Shown here piece by piece: positions 27,963 to 38,274 of a DNA stretch of 64,000 nt. Origin of the DNA: Shewanella holmiensis (GTDB lineage Bacteria; Pseudomonadota; Gammaproteobacteria; Enterobacterales; Shewanellaceae); assembly GCF_025370255.1 (NCBI RefSeq), contig NZ_JAMTCD010000001.1, positions 248,001 to 312,000 on the forward strand, read 5' to 3'. The position numbers and the translations under genes were made by a program. Below the pieces are notes generated by a model. That model saw only the letters and a list, made by a program, of their open reading frames with translations. It did no database searches and was not told the origin of the DNA. The first letter of the stretch is position 1; each line of letters opens with the position of its first letter.

Positions 27963-28394
27963 TTAACGAGTGCGTGGGCACACTTCATCTGCGCTAAAGA
28001 AGTAAGCAATTTCACGTTCTGCAGAAGCTAAAGCGTCTGAACCGTGAACAGCATTTTCATCAATGCTTGCTGCGTAGTCTGCACGTAAAGTGCCACGAGC
28101 TGCATCAGCTGGGTTAGTTGCACCCATGATTTCGCGGTTAGCTAAAACTGCATTTTCGCCTTCTAAACATTGAACCATGATTGGACCAGATGTCATGAAA
28201 GAAACTAAAGCACCAAAGAAAGGACGAGCGCTGTGTTCAGCATAGAAGCCTTCAGCTTGTTCTTTAGTTAGGTGAACCATTTTAGAAGCGATGATCTTAA
28301 GACCAGCAGATTCAAAACGGTTGTAGATAGCACCAATGTGGTTTTTTGCAACTGCATCAGGCTTGATAATAGAAAAAGTGCGTTCGATCGCCAT
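27963..28394 (-). CDS. ndk: Nucleoside diphosphate kinase
   Basis: 143 residues from [17 protein letters not shown], with AAGGA upstream; an eight-codon in-frame extension is not needed. The catalytic His lies in [20 protein letters not shown]. It transfers gamma-phosphate between nucleoside di- and triphosphates. In many relatives ndk lies beside the isc cluster, as here, but a 198-bp MITE now separates them. Confidence 0.97.
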   Translation of the reverse strand: MAIERTFSIIKPDAVAKNHIGAIYNRFESAGLKIIASKMVHLTKEQAEGFYAEHSARPFFGALVSFMTSGPIMVQCLEGENAVLANREIMGATNPADAARGTLRADYAASIDENAVHGSDALASAEREIAYFFSADEVCPRTR

Positions 28395-28481
28395 AACGTG
28401 CTTCCTTAATGTGAGCAAGTTTATAAAATTCGCGCGGATTATACGTAATTTAACCGCATAAGCATAGCCTTATACGTAATA

Positions 28482-28679
28482 AACCTGAACTCTAGATAAC
28501 AACTTGCTTTCTAGAGGCTATTTTTACTGATAACTGTGTTTAATTTGTTTGCAATAGGCCAGCTATTGACGCACAAATTTGCCTTGTTCTAAGAAAAAAT
28601 ATCTCTCTAGAATACATGGATTAGATATATGTTATTTAATTTCAGATATTTAGCTAATCTCTTATCCAGAGTTCAGGTT
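28482..28679. mobile_element. MITE-like element, copy A
   Basis: 198 bp bounded by near-perfect 18-bp terminal inverted repeats (AACCTGAACTCTAGATAA at the left, TTATCCAGAGTTCAGGTT at the right; one mismatch). It is flanked on both sides by AATA, a candidate 4-bp target duplication. There is no coding frame. A second copy about 94% identical is at 52622-52820. The size, ends and absence of genes fit a non-autonomous miniature element moved by a transposase elsewhere. Confidence 0.88.
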
Positions 28680-28888
28680 AATAAGTTTTGTCTAGCTGGC
28701 AAACCGCTATCGCTTACATAATAAGGTTATGTGTCAACTAAGTTCAAAAATGAAGCGTTCACAGCGCATAATATTAACCATAACGAATAAAACCAGCATC
28801 TGATTAGTTGGACAAAAAACGGCATTAACAAGTCATCAAAAAGAGTGGGATCACAGTGATGACAAGTCAATTTAGGACTGGAAATAAA

Positions 28889-28912
28889 AAAGCAGGACAA
28901 ATGTCCTGCTTT
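28889..28912 (-). terminator. Terminator of the isc operon
   Basis: AAAGCAGGACA and TGTCCTGCTTT form a stem with a two-base loop; a T run follows on the minus strand, 28 bases after fdx. Confidence 0.92.
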
Positions 28913-28939
28913 AAAACATCTGAATGATAACGAGAGGGT

Positions 28940-29275
28940 TTAGCCTTCACTGACCATATTGATAGTGTATTTAGGAATATCAATCACCATGTCACAATCG
29001 ACCACTTTGGCCTGACAAGATAAACGACTTTCAGGCTCAAGCCCCCAAGCTTTATCTAGCATATCGTCTTCAAGCTCATCGCTTTCTTCAAGCTGATTAA
29101 AGCCTTCGCGTACCACAACATGACATGTTGTACATGCACAAGACTTTTCACAAGCATGCTCAATATGAATGCCGTTACGTAAAGCAACATTCAAAATGGT
29201 CTCACCAACTTCAGCTTCCAGCACCGCCCCATCAGGACATAATTCAGCGTGGGGTAAAAATACTAACTGTGGCAT
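28940..29275 (-). CDS. fdx: ISC-type [2Fe-2S] ferredoxin
   Basis: 111 residues. The cluster ligands are in CEKSCACTTC and the later RLSCQAKV, the adrenodoxin-like pattern. Fdx supplies electrons for cluster building on IscU. It is the last gene of the operon, eight bases after hscA. No iscX follows; a terminator does. Confidence 0.96.
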   Translation of the reverse strand: MPQLVFLPHAELCPDGAVLEAEVGETILNVALRNGIHIEHACEKSCACTTCHVVVREGFNQLEESDELEDDMLDKAWGLEPESRLSCQAKVVDCDMVIDIPKYTINMVSEG

Positions 29276-29283
29276 GTTGTCAC

Positions 29284-31143
29284 CTATATATTGTCAACAG
29301 AACGGCCCTTTAATGCCGCCTTAATTGAGTTATCCATACGTCTTGCCGCAAAATCTTGGGTTTGGGCATCTAAATCGTTGATCGCTTTTTCAATTGCATC
29401 AACATCATCTTTCTCGGCGGTTGCGGCTAATTTTGCAATAGCCGTTTGTAACTGAGCATGTTCATTTGCTGCAAGTAATCCGCTATCTTTTTGTAAAGCC
29501 GCGGTTAAAGATTCAATCACTCTTGCAGCTTCAACTTTCTGTTCCGCTAGCATTCGGCGAGTGATATCTTCTTTTGCATGCTTCATTGAGTCTTTTAACA
29601 TGGTCGCAATTTCAGTATCTGACAAGCCGAAAGATGGCTTAACTTGAATACTGGTTTGCACCTCGGTTGACTTTTCCATGGCGGTCACGCTCAGCAAACC
29701 ATCCGCATCCACTTGAAATGTCACTCGAATGTGCGCAGCACCGGCGGCTAATGCCGGGATCCCCTGCAGGGTAAAACGGGCGAGAGAACGACAATCATCA
29801 ACTAATTCACGCTCACCTTGGACAACATGGAAAGCCATCGCAGTTTGACCGTCTTTAAAGGTGGTAAATTCTTGTGCTCGTGCTACCGGAATAGTGGTGT
29901 TGCGGGTAACCACTTTCTCTACTAAGCCACCCATGGTCTCAATCCCTAATGATAACGGGATAACATCCAATAATAACAAATCAGACTCAGGTTTATTCCC
30001 CACCAGAATATCAGCTTGAATTGCTGCGCCAATGGCGACGACACGATCTGGGTCAATTGACGTTAATGGGGCCTTTTTAAAGAAGGCTTCAACTTGCTCT
30101 CGTACCATAGGTACACGCGTTGAACCACCTACCATGACAGTTTCAATGACTTCATCGATAGTCACACCCGCATCACGTAATGTACGACGACAACTGCTGA
30201 TAGTTTTTTTCACTAAAGCTGAAATGAGTGAATCAAAATCAGGCTTTGTCACATCGCAACTAAGCAGCTTGCCTTGATAATCTAAGCTGGCAGTAACAGC
30301 GCTGTGACTGGTCAGTAATTCTTTTACGCGACGCGCTTCAATTTGTAATCTACGCGCTTCTTGTGCTGATAGATTGGTTAATTGCCAAGCTTGCTTAAAA
30401 TGGTCCACTAATAACTGGTCAAAATCATCGCCACCTAAAGCTGAATCGCCGCCCGTAGCCAGTACTTCAAATACACCACGATTGAGTCGCAGTACCGAAA
30501 TATCAAATGTGCCGCCACCTAAATCATAGATAGCGATTACGCCTTCTTGTTTGGTATCAAGTCCATAGGCGATTGCGGCAGCGGTTGGCTCGTTAAGCAA
30601 ACGCAATACTTTGACACCTAACAACTCTGCAGCATCTTTGGTCCCTTGACGTTGTGCATCGTCAAAATAGGCAGGAACGGTAATCACCACTCCCTGTAAC
30701 TCACCACCTAAGGTTTTTTCTGCACGAGCCACCAGAGGTTTTAAAATTTCGGCAGAAACTTGAACAGGGTTAACTTTGCCTTGCTGGGTCACAAAAACGG
30801 GTAAACCATTTTCGCTTGCCTCCAATTGGTAGGCTAACTGAGTATCGCGGGCTTGAATATCGCTTAAACTGCGGCCCATGAATCGCTTTACCGATACGAT
30901 GGTATTTTTCGGGTCAGTTGCAGATTGAGCTTGAGCACTGTCACCCACAAAAATCGATTCTTTGGCATAGTGCACCACTGAAGGTAGAGAGTGTTGACCA
31001 TTCTCATCCGCTAATGTTGTTGCCTGGCCACTTCTTACCGCTGCGACAAGTGAATTTGTGGTCCCTAAATCAATACCCACCGCTAAACGGTGCTGATGAG
31101 GTGCGGCGCTTTGGCCAGGTTCTGCAATTTGCAACAGTGCCAT
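29284..31143 (-). CDS. hscA: Hsp70-type chaperone HscA
   Basis: 619 residues from [12 protein letters not shown]; the frame extends 14 codons upstream without better support. The Hsp70 ATPase signatures are [31 protein letters not shown] and [12 protein letters not shown], followed by a substrate-binding domain. HscA with HscB releases the Fe-S cluster from IscU to acceptor proteins by recognising an LPPVK motif, which IscU here has (ELALPPVKIHC). Confidence 0.97.
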   Translation of the reverse strand: MALLQIAEPGQSAAPHQHRLAVGIDLGTTNSLVAAVRSGQATTLADENGQHSLPSVVHYAKESIFVGDSAQAQSATDPKNTIVSVKRFMGRSLSDIQARDTQLAYQLEASENGLPVFVTQQGKVNPVQVSAEILKPLVARAEKTLGGELQGVVITVPAYFDDAQRQGTKDAAELLGVKVLRLLNEPTAAAIAYGLDTKQEGVIAIYDLGGGTFDISVLRLNRGVFEVLATGGDSALGGDDFDQLLVDHFKQAWQLTNLSAQEARRLQIEARRVKELLTSHSAVTASLDYQGKLLSCDVTKPDFDSLISALVKKTISSCRRTLRDAGVTIDEVIETVMVGGSTRVPMVREQVEAFFKKAPLTSIDPDRVVAIGAAIQADILVGNKPESDLLLLDVIPLSLGIETMGGLVEKVVTRNTTIPVARAQEFTTFKDGQTAMAFHVVQGERELVDDCRSLARFTLQGIPALAAGAAHIRVTFQVDADGLLSVTAMEKSTEVQTSIQVKPSFGLSDTEIATMLKDSMKHAKEDITRRMLAEQKVEAARVIESLTAALQKDSGLLAANEHAQLQTAIAKLAATAEKDDVDAIEKAINDLDAQTQDFAARRMDNSIKAALKGRSVDNI

Positions 31144-31246
31144 AGTGTTCCAACTTTGTTGTAGATAAGCCTTTAGGCTTATCAAAAAATACGGAGACGA
31201 AGTAGATTAATCAAGACTTAATTCTAAGGCTGAATTCTACCTTAAA

Positions 31247-31771
31247 TTAGTCAAGTAGTGCATCTTCGATACGAGCAAGTTCATCGTTTAATTTTGCCAT
31301 AAACTTTAACTTACGAATTTGATCTGCCGCTTGCTTATTATCATCTTCAGCAGCTGTAATGAGCAATTGACTCAAAAGGGTAAATAATGATTTTTCATAA
31401 CTAGCAAAGGAATCATACAGTGCATCGACAGCATCTTGAGGTTCGGCGGCATCATTAATGTCTTCTAACATTTCCCGCCATTCCATTTGCTGCATCAAAA
31501 AACCGCTATCTCTAATGGTGGTGGTTTCATGACTAAGATCGATGCCGCGCAATGAAAGCATGTGCTCCGCGCGTCGTAATGGACTTTTGAGGGTTTGATA
31601 GCCGTCGTTAACTTGGGCTGTACGTTGAACAGATAATAATTTTTGCTGCTCTGAAGCATGAGCAAATTTATCGGGGTGCACCGCCCGTTGCAGATCGCGA
31701 TAGCGTTCTGCAAGGTTGGCGGTGTCAATATCGAAGGCTGGAACGAGGTCAAACAATTCGAAGTAATTCAT
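31247..31771 (-). CDS. hscB: J-domain co-chaperone HscB
   Basis: 174 residues with an N-terminal J domain (HPDK in [12 protein letters not shown]) and a C-terminal helical domain that binds IscU. It stimulates the HscA ATPase. The operon order iscA-hscB-hscA is standard. Confidence 0.96.
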   Translation of the reverse strand: MNYFELFDLVPAFDIDTANLAERYRDLQRAVHPDKFAHASEQQKLLSVQRTAQVNDGYQTLKSPLRRAEHMLSLRGIDLSHETTTIRDSGFLMQQMEWREMLEDINDAAEPQDAVDALYDSFASYEKSLFTLLSQLLITAAEDDNKQAADQIRKLKFMAKLNDELARIEDALLD

Positions 31772-31817
31772 TCAATAACATTCATACTTACATGTTTAAA
31801 ACACAGTGATGGGTGAG

Positions 31818-32141
31818 TTACACGGTGAAGCTTTCACCGCAACCACATTCACCTTTGGCGTTAGGGTTATTAAACTGAAAACCTTCATTTAGGCCTTCTT
31901 TAATAAAATCTAACTCGATACCTTGTAAGTAAATAAAACTTTTAGCATCAATGATGATATTCACACCATCAATGGTGTATAGCTCATCATCGTCATTCAA
32001 GTCATCTACAAACTCAAGCACGTAAGCCATTCCTGAACAGCCAGATGTTCTCAACCCAAGGCGTAAACCAAGACCTTTTCCACGATTTGCAAGAAAAGAT
32101 CTTACTCTGTCAGCCGCTGCTGGGGTCATTGAAATTGCCAT
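31818..32141 (-). CDS. iscA: A-type Fe-S carrier IscA
   Basis: 107 residues. The three conserved Cys are in [13 protein letters not shown] and CGCGESF. It acts as an iron or Fe-S carrier for target proteins. It follows iscU by 15 bases. Confidence 0.96.
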   Translation of the reverse strand: MAISMTPAAADRVRSFLANRGKGLGLRLGLRTSGCSGMAYVLEFVDDLNDDDELYTIDGVNIIIDAKSFIYLQGIELDFIKEGLNEGFQFNNPNAKGECGCGESFTV

Positions 32142-32156
32142 CTTTAACTCCAGGGA

Positions 32157-32540
32157 TTACTTAGATTGTTTGGACTTGTACTCTTCAATTGCCGCTTTGA
32201 TAGCATCTTCAGCTAAAATAGAGCAATGAATTTTTACCGGTGGTAATGCAAGTTCTTCAGCAATGTCAGCGTTTTTAATGCTAGCAGCTTCTTCAACTGT
32301 TTTACCTTTAACCCACTCAGTAACCAATGAGCTAGATGCAATCGCACTACCACAACCATAGGTTTTGAATTTAGCATCTTCAATAATGCCGTTAGCACCA
32401 ATTTTAAGTTGCAGCTTCATTACGTCGCCACATGCTGGTGCCCCAACCATACCCGTCACTACTGACGGGTCATTCTTATCGAAAGATCCAACGTTACGTG
32501 GATTTTCATAATGATCGATTACTTTTTCGCTATAAGCCAT
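32157..32540 (-). CDS. iscU: Fe-S scaffold IscU
   Basis: 127 residues. The cluster ligands Cys-Asp-Cys-His-Cys appear in GAPACGDVMKL, TYGCGSA and KIHCSILAEDA. The HscA-binding loop LPPVK precedes the last Cys. Confidence 0.97.
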   Translation of the reverse strand: MAYSEKVIDHYENPRNVGSFDKNDPSVVTGMVGAPACGDVMKLQLKIGANGIIEDAKFKTYGCGSAIASSSLVTEWVKGKTVEEAASIKNADIAEELALPPVKIHCSILAEDAIKAAIEEYKSKQSK

Positions 32541-32596
32541 GATACTGCTCCAAAATCTCTGTCTGTTAACAAATAGGTGTTAATGGGCTATGCCCA

Positions 32597-33811
32597 TTAA
32601 TGATGTGCCCATTGAACTTGGTTCAAGTCGATACCATCTTTGAACATTTCCCAAAGTGGTGACATCTCACGTAATTTGTCGATTGATTCAGTGATTACTT
32701 TAATTGCATGCTCAATTTCTTCATCGGTAGTAAAACGACCAATTGAAAAACGAATTGAACTGTGTGCCATTTCATCGTTTAAACCTAATGCACGAAGCAC
32801 ATAGCTAGGCTCTAAACTGGCAGAGGTACAAGCTGAACCTGATGATACGGCTAAATCTTTCAATGCCATCATTAACGACTCGCCTTCAACAAAGTTGAAA
32901 CTCACGTTAAAAATGCCACAATAACCTTGTTCAGCATCACCATTGATATAGGTTTCTTCAATGTGATTGATGCCGGCCCAAAGTTTGTCGCGTAAACGAC
33001 GAATACGTGCTCCATCTTGTTGCATATCTTGCTTAGCGATAGCAGCTGCTTCACCTAGGCCAACAATCTGATGCGTCGCTAATGTACCACTGCGCATGCC
33101 ACGTTCATGACCACCACCGTGCATTTGAGATTCAAGACGGATACGTGGTTTACGACGCACATATAATGCACCAATACCTTTAGGCCCATACATTTTATGA
33201 GCAGAAATAGAAATCAAATCTACTTTGGTTTCTTGTACGTCCAATGGCAATTTACCTGCACTTTGTGCAGCATCCATATGGAAGAAAATACCTTTAGCGC
33301 GACATAACTCGCCGATGCTGTTGATATCTTGCACTACGCCAATTTCGTTATTCACATGCATAATGCTGACAAGGATCGTATCGTCGCGCATTGCCGCTTC
33401 AAGGCGAGAAACAGGGATAATACCATTGGCATCCGGTTCTAAATAAGTCACTTCATAACCTTCACGTTCTAACTGACGACACGTATCTAACGTGGCTTTA
33501 TGTTCAGTTTTGCTGGTAATGATGTGCTTGCCTTTCTTGTGGTAGAAATGAGCAATACCTTTAATAGCAAGGTTTGATGATTCTGTTGCACCTGAAGTAA
33601 AAACAATTTCACGGTGATCAGCGTTAATCAAGTCAGCAACTTGATTACGGGCAATATCAATTGCCTCTTCAGCTTGCCAACCATAACGATGTGAACGAGA
33701 TGCTGGATTACCAAACACTCCGTCCATAGTCATATGTTGAACCATTTTCTCTGCGACACGCGGATCTACAGGGGTTGTTGCGGCATAATCTAGATAGATA
33801 GGAAGCTTCAT
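32597..33811 (-). CDS. iscS: Cysteine desulfurase IscS
   Basis: 404 residues. The PLP lysine is in [12 protein letters not shown] and the persulfide Cys loop is [17 protein letters not shown]. It supplies sulfur for Fe-S clusters and tRNA thiolation. A short hairpin (AATGGGC / GCCCATT, 32582-32598) spans its stop codon and could set the IscS:IscU ratio, which is inference. Confidence 0.97.
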   Translation of the reverse strand: MKLPIYLDYAATTPVDPRVAEKMVQHMTMDGVFGNPASRSHRYGWQAEEAIDIARNQVADLINADHREIVFTSGATESSNLAIKGIAHFYHKKGKHIITSKTEHKATLDTCRQLEREGYEVTYLEPDANGIIPVSRLEAAMRDDTILVSIMHVNNEIGVVQDINSIGELCRAKGIFFHMDAAQSAGKLPLDVQETKVDLISISAHKMYGPKGIGALYVRRKPRIRLESQMHGGGHERGMRSGTLATHQIVGLGEAAAIAKQDMQQDGARIRRLRDKLWAGINHIEETYINGDAEQGYCGIFNVSFNFVEGESLMMALKDLAVSSGSACTSASLEPSYVLRALGLNDEMAHSSIRFSIGRFTTDEEIEHAIKVITESIDKLREMSPLWEMFKDGIDLNQVQWAHH

Positions 33812-33908
33812 AACACACTCCGTACTTAGCAGTCTCAGCTGAGGCTACATACAACGTACAAATAATAATTATATTTAAATCAACATCATTTAATTTATAA
33901 ACCTAAGC

Positions 33909-34370
33909 TTATAAACTAACACGATGTTCCTTCTGCATTTCATCTTGCTTTAAAGAGATAAATTGCACATCCCTTTTGTTCATCAAACCAGCAAGTGAAA
34001 TACCATTTAAAAACTCTGAAATTTGTTTACTTAAATCGCCCCATAACGAATGGGTTAAACAACGCGTACCACTTTGGCAGTTACCTTGTCCCTGGCAGCG
34101 AGTGGCATCAACTGACTCATCAACTGCATGGACAACCATGCCCACTGAAATGTCATTGGCCTCTAAACCTAAACGATATCCGCCACCGGGTCCTCGTACA
34201 CTGGACACCAAACCATGTTTGCGTAATTTTGCGAAGAGTTGTTCAAGGTAAGACAGCGATATGCCCTGTCTTTCTGATATATCAGCTAAAGGCACTGGCC
34301 CTGAGGCAGAATGTATAGCAACATCCAACATTGCTGTAACTGCATAGCGGCCTTTTGATGTAAGTTTCAT
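33909..34370 (-). CDS. iscR: Fe-S cluster-sensing regulator IscR
   Basis: 153 residues of the Rrf2 family: an N-terminal winged helix ([18 protein letters not shown]) and cluster ligands in [13 protein letters not shown] plus a following His. In its [2Fe-2S] form IscR represses the isc promoter. Two adjacent type-1-like sites lie 41-90 bases upstream, supporting autorepression. Confidence 0.97.
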   Translation of the reverse strand: MKLTSKGRYAVTAMLDVAIHSASGPVPLADISERQGISLSYLEQLFAKLRKHGLVSSVRGPGGGYRLGLEANDISVGMVVHAVDESVDATRCQGQGNCQSGTRCLTHSLWGDLSKQISEFLNGISLAGLMNKRDVQFISLKQDEMQKEHRVSL

Positions 34371-34410
34371 AACCTGTTACTGCTCCTCAAAAGTATGGAG
34401 CAATTTCAAC

Positions 34411-34435
34411 ATACCCGAGTATTTTAGTCAAGTAT
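34411..34435 (-). promoter_or_regulatory. Type 1 IscR-binding site (proximal)
   Basis: On the minus strand this starts ATACTTGACT, continues with an A/T-rich centre and ends CTCGGGTAT. It agrees with the type 1 consensus at 24 of 25 positions by my count. A TTGACT that could serve as -35 is inside the site, so binding would block RNA polymerase. Confidence 0.85.
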
Positions 34436-34460
34436 TAATCCTACTAAATAAGTCAAGTAT
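34436..34460 (-). promoter_or_regulatory. Second IscR-like site (distal)
   Basis: Directly abutting the proximal site, this 25-bp stretch starts ATACTTGACT and contains TAGTAGG. The left half matches well and the right half poorly. Two adjoining sites are the known arrangement upstream of iscR in E. coli. Confidence 0.6.
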
Positions 34461-34650
34461 TGGTATAAAGAACGTCTAAAACAGCATAAATTTAGCTGAC
34501 GTATTTAACCTTTTTATGGCTTAAAATTCAATGTAAATAAGGGAATAATTCCCCTATTTAGCATGAATTTATGATCTGAATAGTATTTAGGTATTGATCT
34601 AAACACTGAAACCTGGATATTGATAAAGCCAGCTAACCAAAGCTAAGCGC

Positions 34651-35472
34651 TTAAATGCTTGGATCAAACTCAGTGATTTCGAGTTGACGCTTTTTTGCCG
34701 CGGCTTGTTCTGCTTCATTAAAATCATCTACATTTAACTCAGGTAATTTATCTGTACAGACCTCGCCTCCCATTGTTTGAATAGCTTGACATAACTCTTG
34801 CACCTTTGAGTCCATTAAATGCATATGATCAAGCATCTGCCCAATAGCATTTGCTACCGGATCGGGATTATCAGGTGAAACGGCATAAGCATCAAAGCCA
34901 TACTTTTTGGCCATTTCGGTGCGACGCTCAACTTTCTCTTTGGATTGCTTGCTTGGGGTAGCCACAACTCGACCAGGAATACCAACAACTGTGTGGTCGG
35001 CCTCAACATCTTTAACCACCACCGAGTTTGAGCCAACACGAGCACCATCATGCATAGTAATTGGCCCAAGTATTTTGGCGCCAGCACCAATCACCACATT
35101 GTTACCTAGCGTAGGATGCCGTTTGCCAGCTTGCCAAGTCGTACCACCTAAAGTAACTGAATGATATAAGGTGCAATCATCGCCAATTTCAGCTGTCTCA
35201 CCAATTACCACACCCATACCATGGTCGATAAAGAAACGCCTGCCAATAGTGGCTCCCGGATGAATTTCAACACCCGTTAACCAGCGGGAGAATGTAGACA
35301 AACATCGAGCAGTTAAACGCCAATTTCCTCGCCAAAATTTATGGCTGATACGATGCAACCAAATGGCATGCATACCAGGATAATTAAGTAAAATTTCAAT
35401 TGTACTATTTGCCGCAGGATCACGGTGATAGATAGATTCAATGTCTTCTTTTAATCTCGATCTCACGCCCAT
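34651..35472 (-). CDS. cysE: Serine O-acetyltransferase
   Basis: 273 residues. An N-terminal helical domain is followed by a left-handed beta-helix ([22 protein letters not shown] through [10 protein letters not shown]). The active His is in FIDHG. A C-terminal tail of about 90 residues is longer than that of the short E. coli-type family and lacks an obvious terminal Ile-driven cysteine-synthase motif apart from the last residues DPSI, which do end in Ile. First step of cysteine synthesis; a neighbour of isc in many proteobacteria. GGGAG precedes ATG. Confidence 0.95.
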   Translation of the reverse strand: MGVRSRLKEDIESIYHRDPAANSTIEILLNYPGMHAIWLHRISHKFWRGNWRLTARCLSTFSRWLTGVEIHPGATIGRRFFIDHGMGVVIGETAEIGDDCTLYHSVTLGGTTWQAGKRHPTLGNNVVIGAGAKILGPITMHDGARVGSNSVVVKDVEADHTVVGIPGRVVATPSKQSKEKVERRTEMAKKYGFDAYAVSPDNPDPVANAIGQMLDHMHLMDSKVQELCQAIQTMGGEVCTDKLPELNVDDFNEAEQAAAKKRQLEITEFDPSI

Positions 35473-35491
35473 GTGAACTCCCTACTCACCA

Positions 35492-36211
35492 CTATTTTTT
35501 GTCTATTTTTTTGTCTATCGAGGTTAAGATACCGCGTAATATATTCATCTCTTGTGCTTCAACGCGCGCACGACTGAATAAGCGGCGTAGTTTTATCATG
35601 ACGTTACCGGGGTGATTTTTAATCACAAAGCCTGTTTCTGATAATGTCGATTCTAAATGAACAAAGAAACGCTCTAAATCTTCTGCTAGAGGATACTCTT
35701 CCTCTGGTGCAGGTTGCTCACCCAAGGCTAAATGCGCTACCCGGGTTTCATAACAAATAATTTGCACTGCTTGAGCTAAATTAAGTGAGCTATATTCTGG
35801 ATTAGCAGGAATGGCCACATGATAAGTACACTTTTGCAGTTCTTCATTACTTAAACCATGATTCTCACGGCCAAAAACAATTGCAACTGGCCCTTTGATA
35901 CTTTCAAGCGATAACTTTTCACCCGCCTGGCGAGGGTCAAGCATCGGCCAATCTAATGTACGACTACGTGCACTAGTTGCGATCACTAAACTACAATCAG
36001 CAATCGCTTCTTCTAATGAGTTAACCGTAGTAAGATTTTTTAAAATATCAGATGCACCTGCAGCCAATGCAATTGATTGCCCATCAGGTTCAACTCTTGG
36101 TTCTGCGAGGTATAAATTAGACAAGCCCATGGTTTTCATCGCGCGTGCAGTTGAGCCGATATTTCCAGGGTGAGACGTGCCAACAAGCACAACACGAATA
36201 TTACTTAGCAT
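35492..36211 (-). CDS. trmJ: tRNA (cytidine/uridine-2'-O-)-methyltransferase TrmJ
   Basis: 239 residues from [17 protein letters not shown]; a 14-codon upstream extension is unlikely. SPOUT-family motifs are [27 protein letters not shown] and [16 protein letters not shown]. It methylates ribose at tRNA position 32. It is followed by cysE, probably in one transcript, and is divergent from suhB, the usual arrangement. Confidence 0.95.
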   Translation of the reverse strand: MLSNIRVVLVGTSHPGNIGSTARAMKTMGLSNLYLAEPRVEPDGQSIALAAGASDILKNLTTVNSLEEAIADCSLVIATSARSRTLDWPMLDPRQAGEKLSLESIKGPVAIVFGRENHGLSNEELQKCTYHVAIPANPEYSSLNLAQAVQIICYETRVAHLALGEQPAPEEEYPLAEDLERFFVHLESTLSETGFVIKNHPGNVMIKLRRLFSRARVEAQEMNILRGILTSIDKKIDKK

Positions 36212-36359
36212 GACATTACTTTCGTTCAAAAAATATTGAATGCATGTTAACACAAGCTCCGTTTATACCGTTATATGAAAATCTGCATTTGATATAACTA
36301 TTGAATAGGGTATAATGCTGCCGCTATTTTACTCGTTCTTTAAAATCCAGGGGATTGCT

Positions 36360-37163
36360 ATGCATCCGATGATGACTATTGCCACACGCGCTGCGCGCGC
36401 TGCTGGCCAAACAATTATGCGCGCCTATACTGAACTCGACCGTGTTGAGGTAAGTACCAAAGGAATTAATGACTTTGTTACGAGTGTAGACAAGGAAGCA
36501 GAAGCAACTATCACATATCAAATTCGTAAGTCATACCCAGATCACACGATCGTGGGTGAAGAAGACGGTGAAAACCGTGGACAGAATAAAGATTATGTAT
36601 GGATAGTCGATCCTTTGGATGGTACCAACAACTTCGTACGTGGTATTCCTCATTTCGCGGTTTCAATTGCCTTACAACATAAAGGTGTGACTGAAATCGC
36701 TGTAATTTACGATCCTGTCCGTGAAGAGCTATTTTCAGCTGTCCGCGGTAAAGGCGCAAAAGTTAACGATTTCCGCATGCGCGTGACTAGCGTAAATGAA
36801 TTAGACAGCACCATGATTGGTACTGGATTTCCATTTAAAGCTCGTCAGCACACTGAAACTTACATGAAAATCTTAGCTGAAGTTTTCCCACAATGTGCTG
36901 ATTTACGTCGCGCCGGTTCTGCAGCATTAGATTTAGCCTACGTAGCTGCTGGCCGCTTAGATGGTTTCTTCGAAATCGGTTTAAAGCCTTGGGACATAGC
37001 TGCTGGAGACTTAATTTGTCGTGAAGCCGGCGGTACAGTTACTGATTTTACTGGCGGTCACAATTACCTAGTCTCAGGTAACATTGTTGCTGGAACGCCA
37101 AAAGTGACATCTCAATTAGTTAAAATCATGCGCCCTTTATTAAATGAAGGTTTAAAGCGCTAA
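36360..37163 (+). CDS. suhB: Inositol-1-monophosphatase SuhB
   Basis: 267 residues from MHPMMTIATRAARAAG, with AGGGGATT upstream; this equals the length of E. coli SuhB. Metal and substrate motifs are GEEDG, WIVDPLDGTNNFVRG and KPWDIAAGDLI. SuhB is also a part of the rRNA transcription antitermination complex in E. coli. Divergent from trmJ. Confidence 0.96.
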   Translation: MHPMMTIATRAARAAGQTIMRAYTELDRVEVSTKGINDFVTSVDKEAEATITYQIRKSYPDHTIVGEEDGENRGQNKDYVWIVDPLDGTNNFVRGIPHFAVSIALQHKGVTEIAVIYDPVREELFSAVRGKGAKVNDFRMRVTSVNELDSTMIGTGFPFKARQHTETYMKILAEVFPQCADLRRAGSAALDLAYVAAGRLDGFFEIGLKPWDIAAGDLICREAGGTVTDFTGGHNYLVSGNIVAGTPKVTSQLVKIMRPLLNEGLKR

Positions 37164-37187
37164 TCGCTTCGTATTATTAACTAAATA

Positions 37188-37217
37188 AAAACCGCTAACT
37201 TATTTAGCGGTTTTTTT
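37188..37217 (+). terminator. Terminator of suhB
   Basis: AAACCGCTAA and TTAGCGGTTT with loop CTTAT, followed by a run of T. Confidence 0.92.
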
Positions 37218-37296
37218 ATGTCTGTGATTTAGATCGCTGGGCAAATTGCTCACTTTCCTTAATAATGTTGACTTACTCACAAATATTAGAGCCATT

Positions 37297-37701
37297 ATGC
37301 ATAGAGTTAAACATGCCAGTATCCAATCATTAAAGTCGATTGAATACTTAGTCCTTTTCATCATCGCTTTAGCGACTATTTTTGCTATTGGCGAAGAAAT
37401 TTTACATATGTTCGCCATTAGAACCGTCGAACTTGCAGATCTGTTATTACTATTCATTTACCTCGAAGTTTTGGCGATGGTAGTTAATTACATAGAATCA
37501 GGTAAATTACCCATCCGCATGCCACTCTATATCGCGATTGTGGCATTAGCTCGATATCTCATTTTAGATATGAAAGGCATGGACGATTGGCGTATTTTAG
37601 CCATTTCATTTTCTACCATCGTACTTGCTACTACGGTAATCGTTATTAGATGGGGACAATTAAAAATGCCATATCCAAAAAACCAAGACTACGACAGCTA
37701 A
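37297..37701 (+). CDS. psiE: Phosphate-starvation-inducible PsiE family membrane protein
   Basis: 134 residues from the preferred ATG (MHRVKHASIQ); the frame is open for 17 more codons upstream but that adds nothing family-like. Four hydrophobic segments: YLVLFIIALATIFAIGEEIL, LLLLFIYLEVLAMVV, LYIAIVALARYLIL and ILAISFSTIVLATTVIVI. The pattern YxEFxAMVxxY-GxxPxRxPLYIxIxAxxR is that of PsiE. Function unknown. Confidence 0.85.
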   Translation: MHRVKHASIQSLKSIEYLVLFIIALATIFAIGEEILHMFAIRTVELADLLLLFIYLEVLAMVVNYIESGKLPIRMPLYIAIVALARYLILDMKGMDDWRILAISFSTIVLATTVIVIRWGQLKMPYPKNQDYDS

Positions 37702-37720
37702 TCTTAAAAATAAGCTAACT

Positions 37721-37751
37721 AAAAACGCCAAACATTTTGTTTGGCGTTTTT
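37721..37751 (+). terminator. Terminator of psiE
   Basis: AAAAACGCCAAAC and GTTTGGCGTTTTT form a 13-bp stem with loop ATTTT. Confidence 0.92.
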
Positions 37752-37831
37752 GCTTTAAATAAGCATTTGGTATTGCTTAAAAAAGCCAATATGCTAAAAC
37801 TAAAGTATCGTGTCCCATATGGAGAGTTAAA

Positions 37832-38134
37832 ATGGACCAAGAGCCAACAGGTTTTGAAGAAAAGCGCACATCACTGCGTGTCGACATGGAAGCAGAAAGA
37901 GTCAAGTTACACTGGATCAGTAAAACAGGTGAAAGTCATGATGACGCAGCCGTGTGCATAGACCTAGCGCGTAAAGGTGTATTATTTGATTACTGTAAGG
38001 CTTTTGAAGTAGGTGAATTAGTAGCTATGACGTTTAACGAGGGGACCGATAAACAAAATACAATTAAAGGACAAGTTTGTCGTTGCACTAAAAGTAATGA
38101 CCAAAGCTACCATATTGCATTGCAATTACTGTAA
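37832..38134 (+). CDS. PilZ-domain protein
   Basis: 100 residues, with GGAGAG before ATG. The c-di-GMP motif RxxxR is present at residues 12-16 (RTSLR). The second motif, normally D/NxSxxG, reads DLARKG at 44-49, so Ser is replaced by Ala. The remaining strands (ELVAMTFNEG, IKGQVCRCTK) fit a PilZ barrel. It may still bind c-di-GMP, or be a weak or degenerate receptor. Single-domain adaptor. Confidence 0.82.
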   Translation: MDQEPTGFEEKRTSLRVDMEAERVKLHWISKTGESHDDAAVCIDLARKGVLFDYCKAFEVGELVAMTFNEGTDKQNTIKGQVCRCTKSNDQSYHIALQLL

Positions 38135-38152
38135 TGATTTACGGAGAATAAA

Positions 38153-38172
38153 CACTTTGTTGAACCAAAGTG
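38153..38172. promoter_or_regulatory. Inverted repeat upstream of the parA-like gene
   Basis: CACTTTG and CAAAGTG around TTGAAC, about 100 bases before parA. There is no T run after it, so it may be an operator for the ribbon-helix-helix partner or a weak terminator for the PilZ gene. Cannot be decided from sequence. Confidence 0.4.
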
Positions 38173-38274
38173 GCGTCTGTAATTAGCCAGAATCAAAATA
38201 TGGCCTATACTCATTTTAACAAGTTAAACTTATCGCTTTGGCATATTGAATTTGAACAGTAAAGGGAGAAGAGT

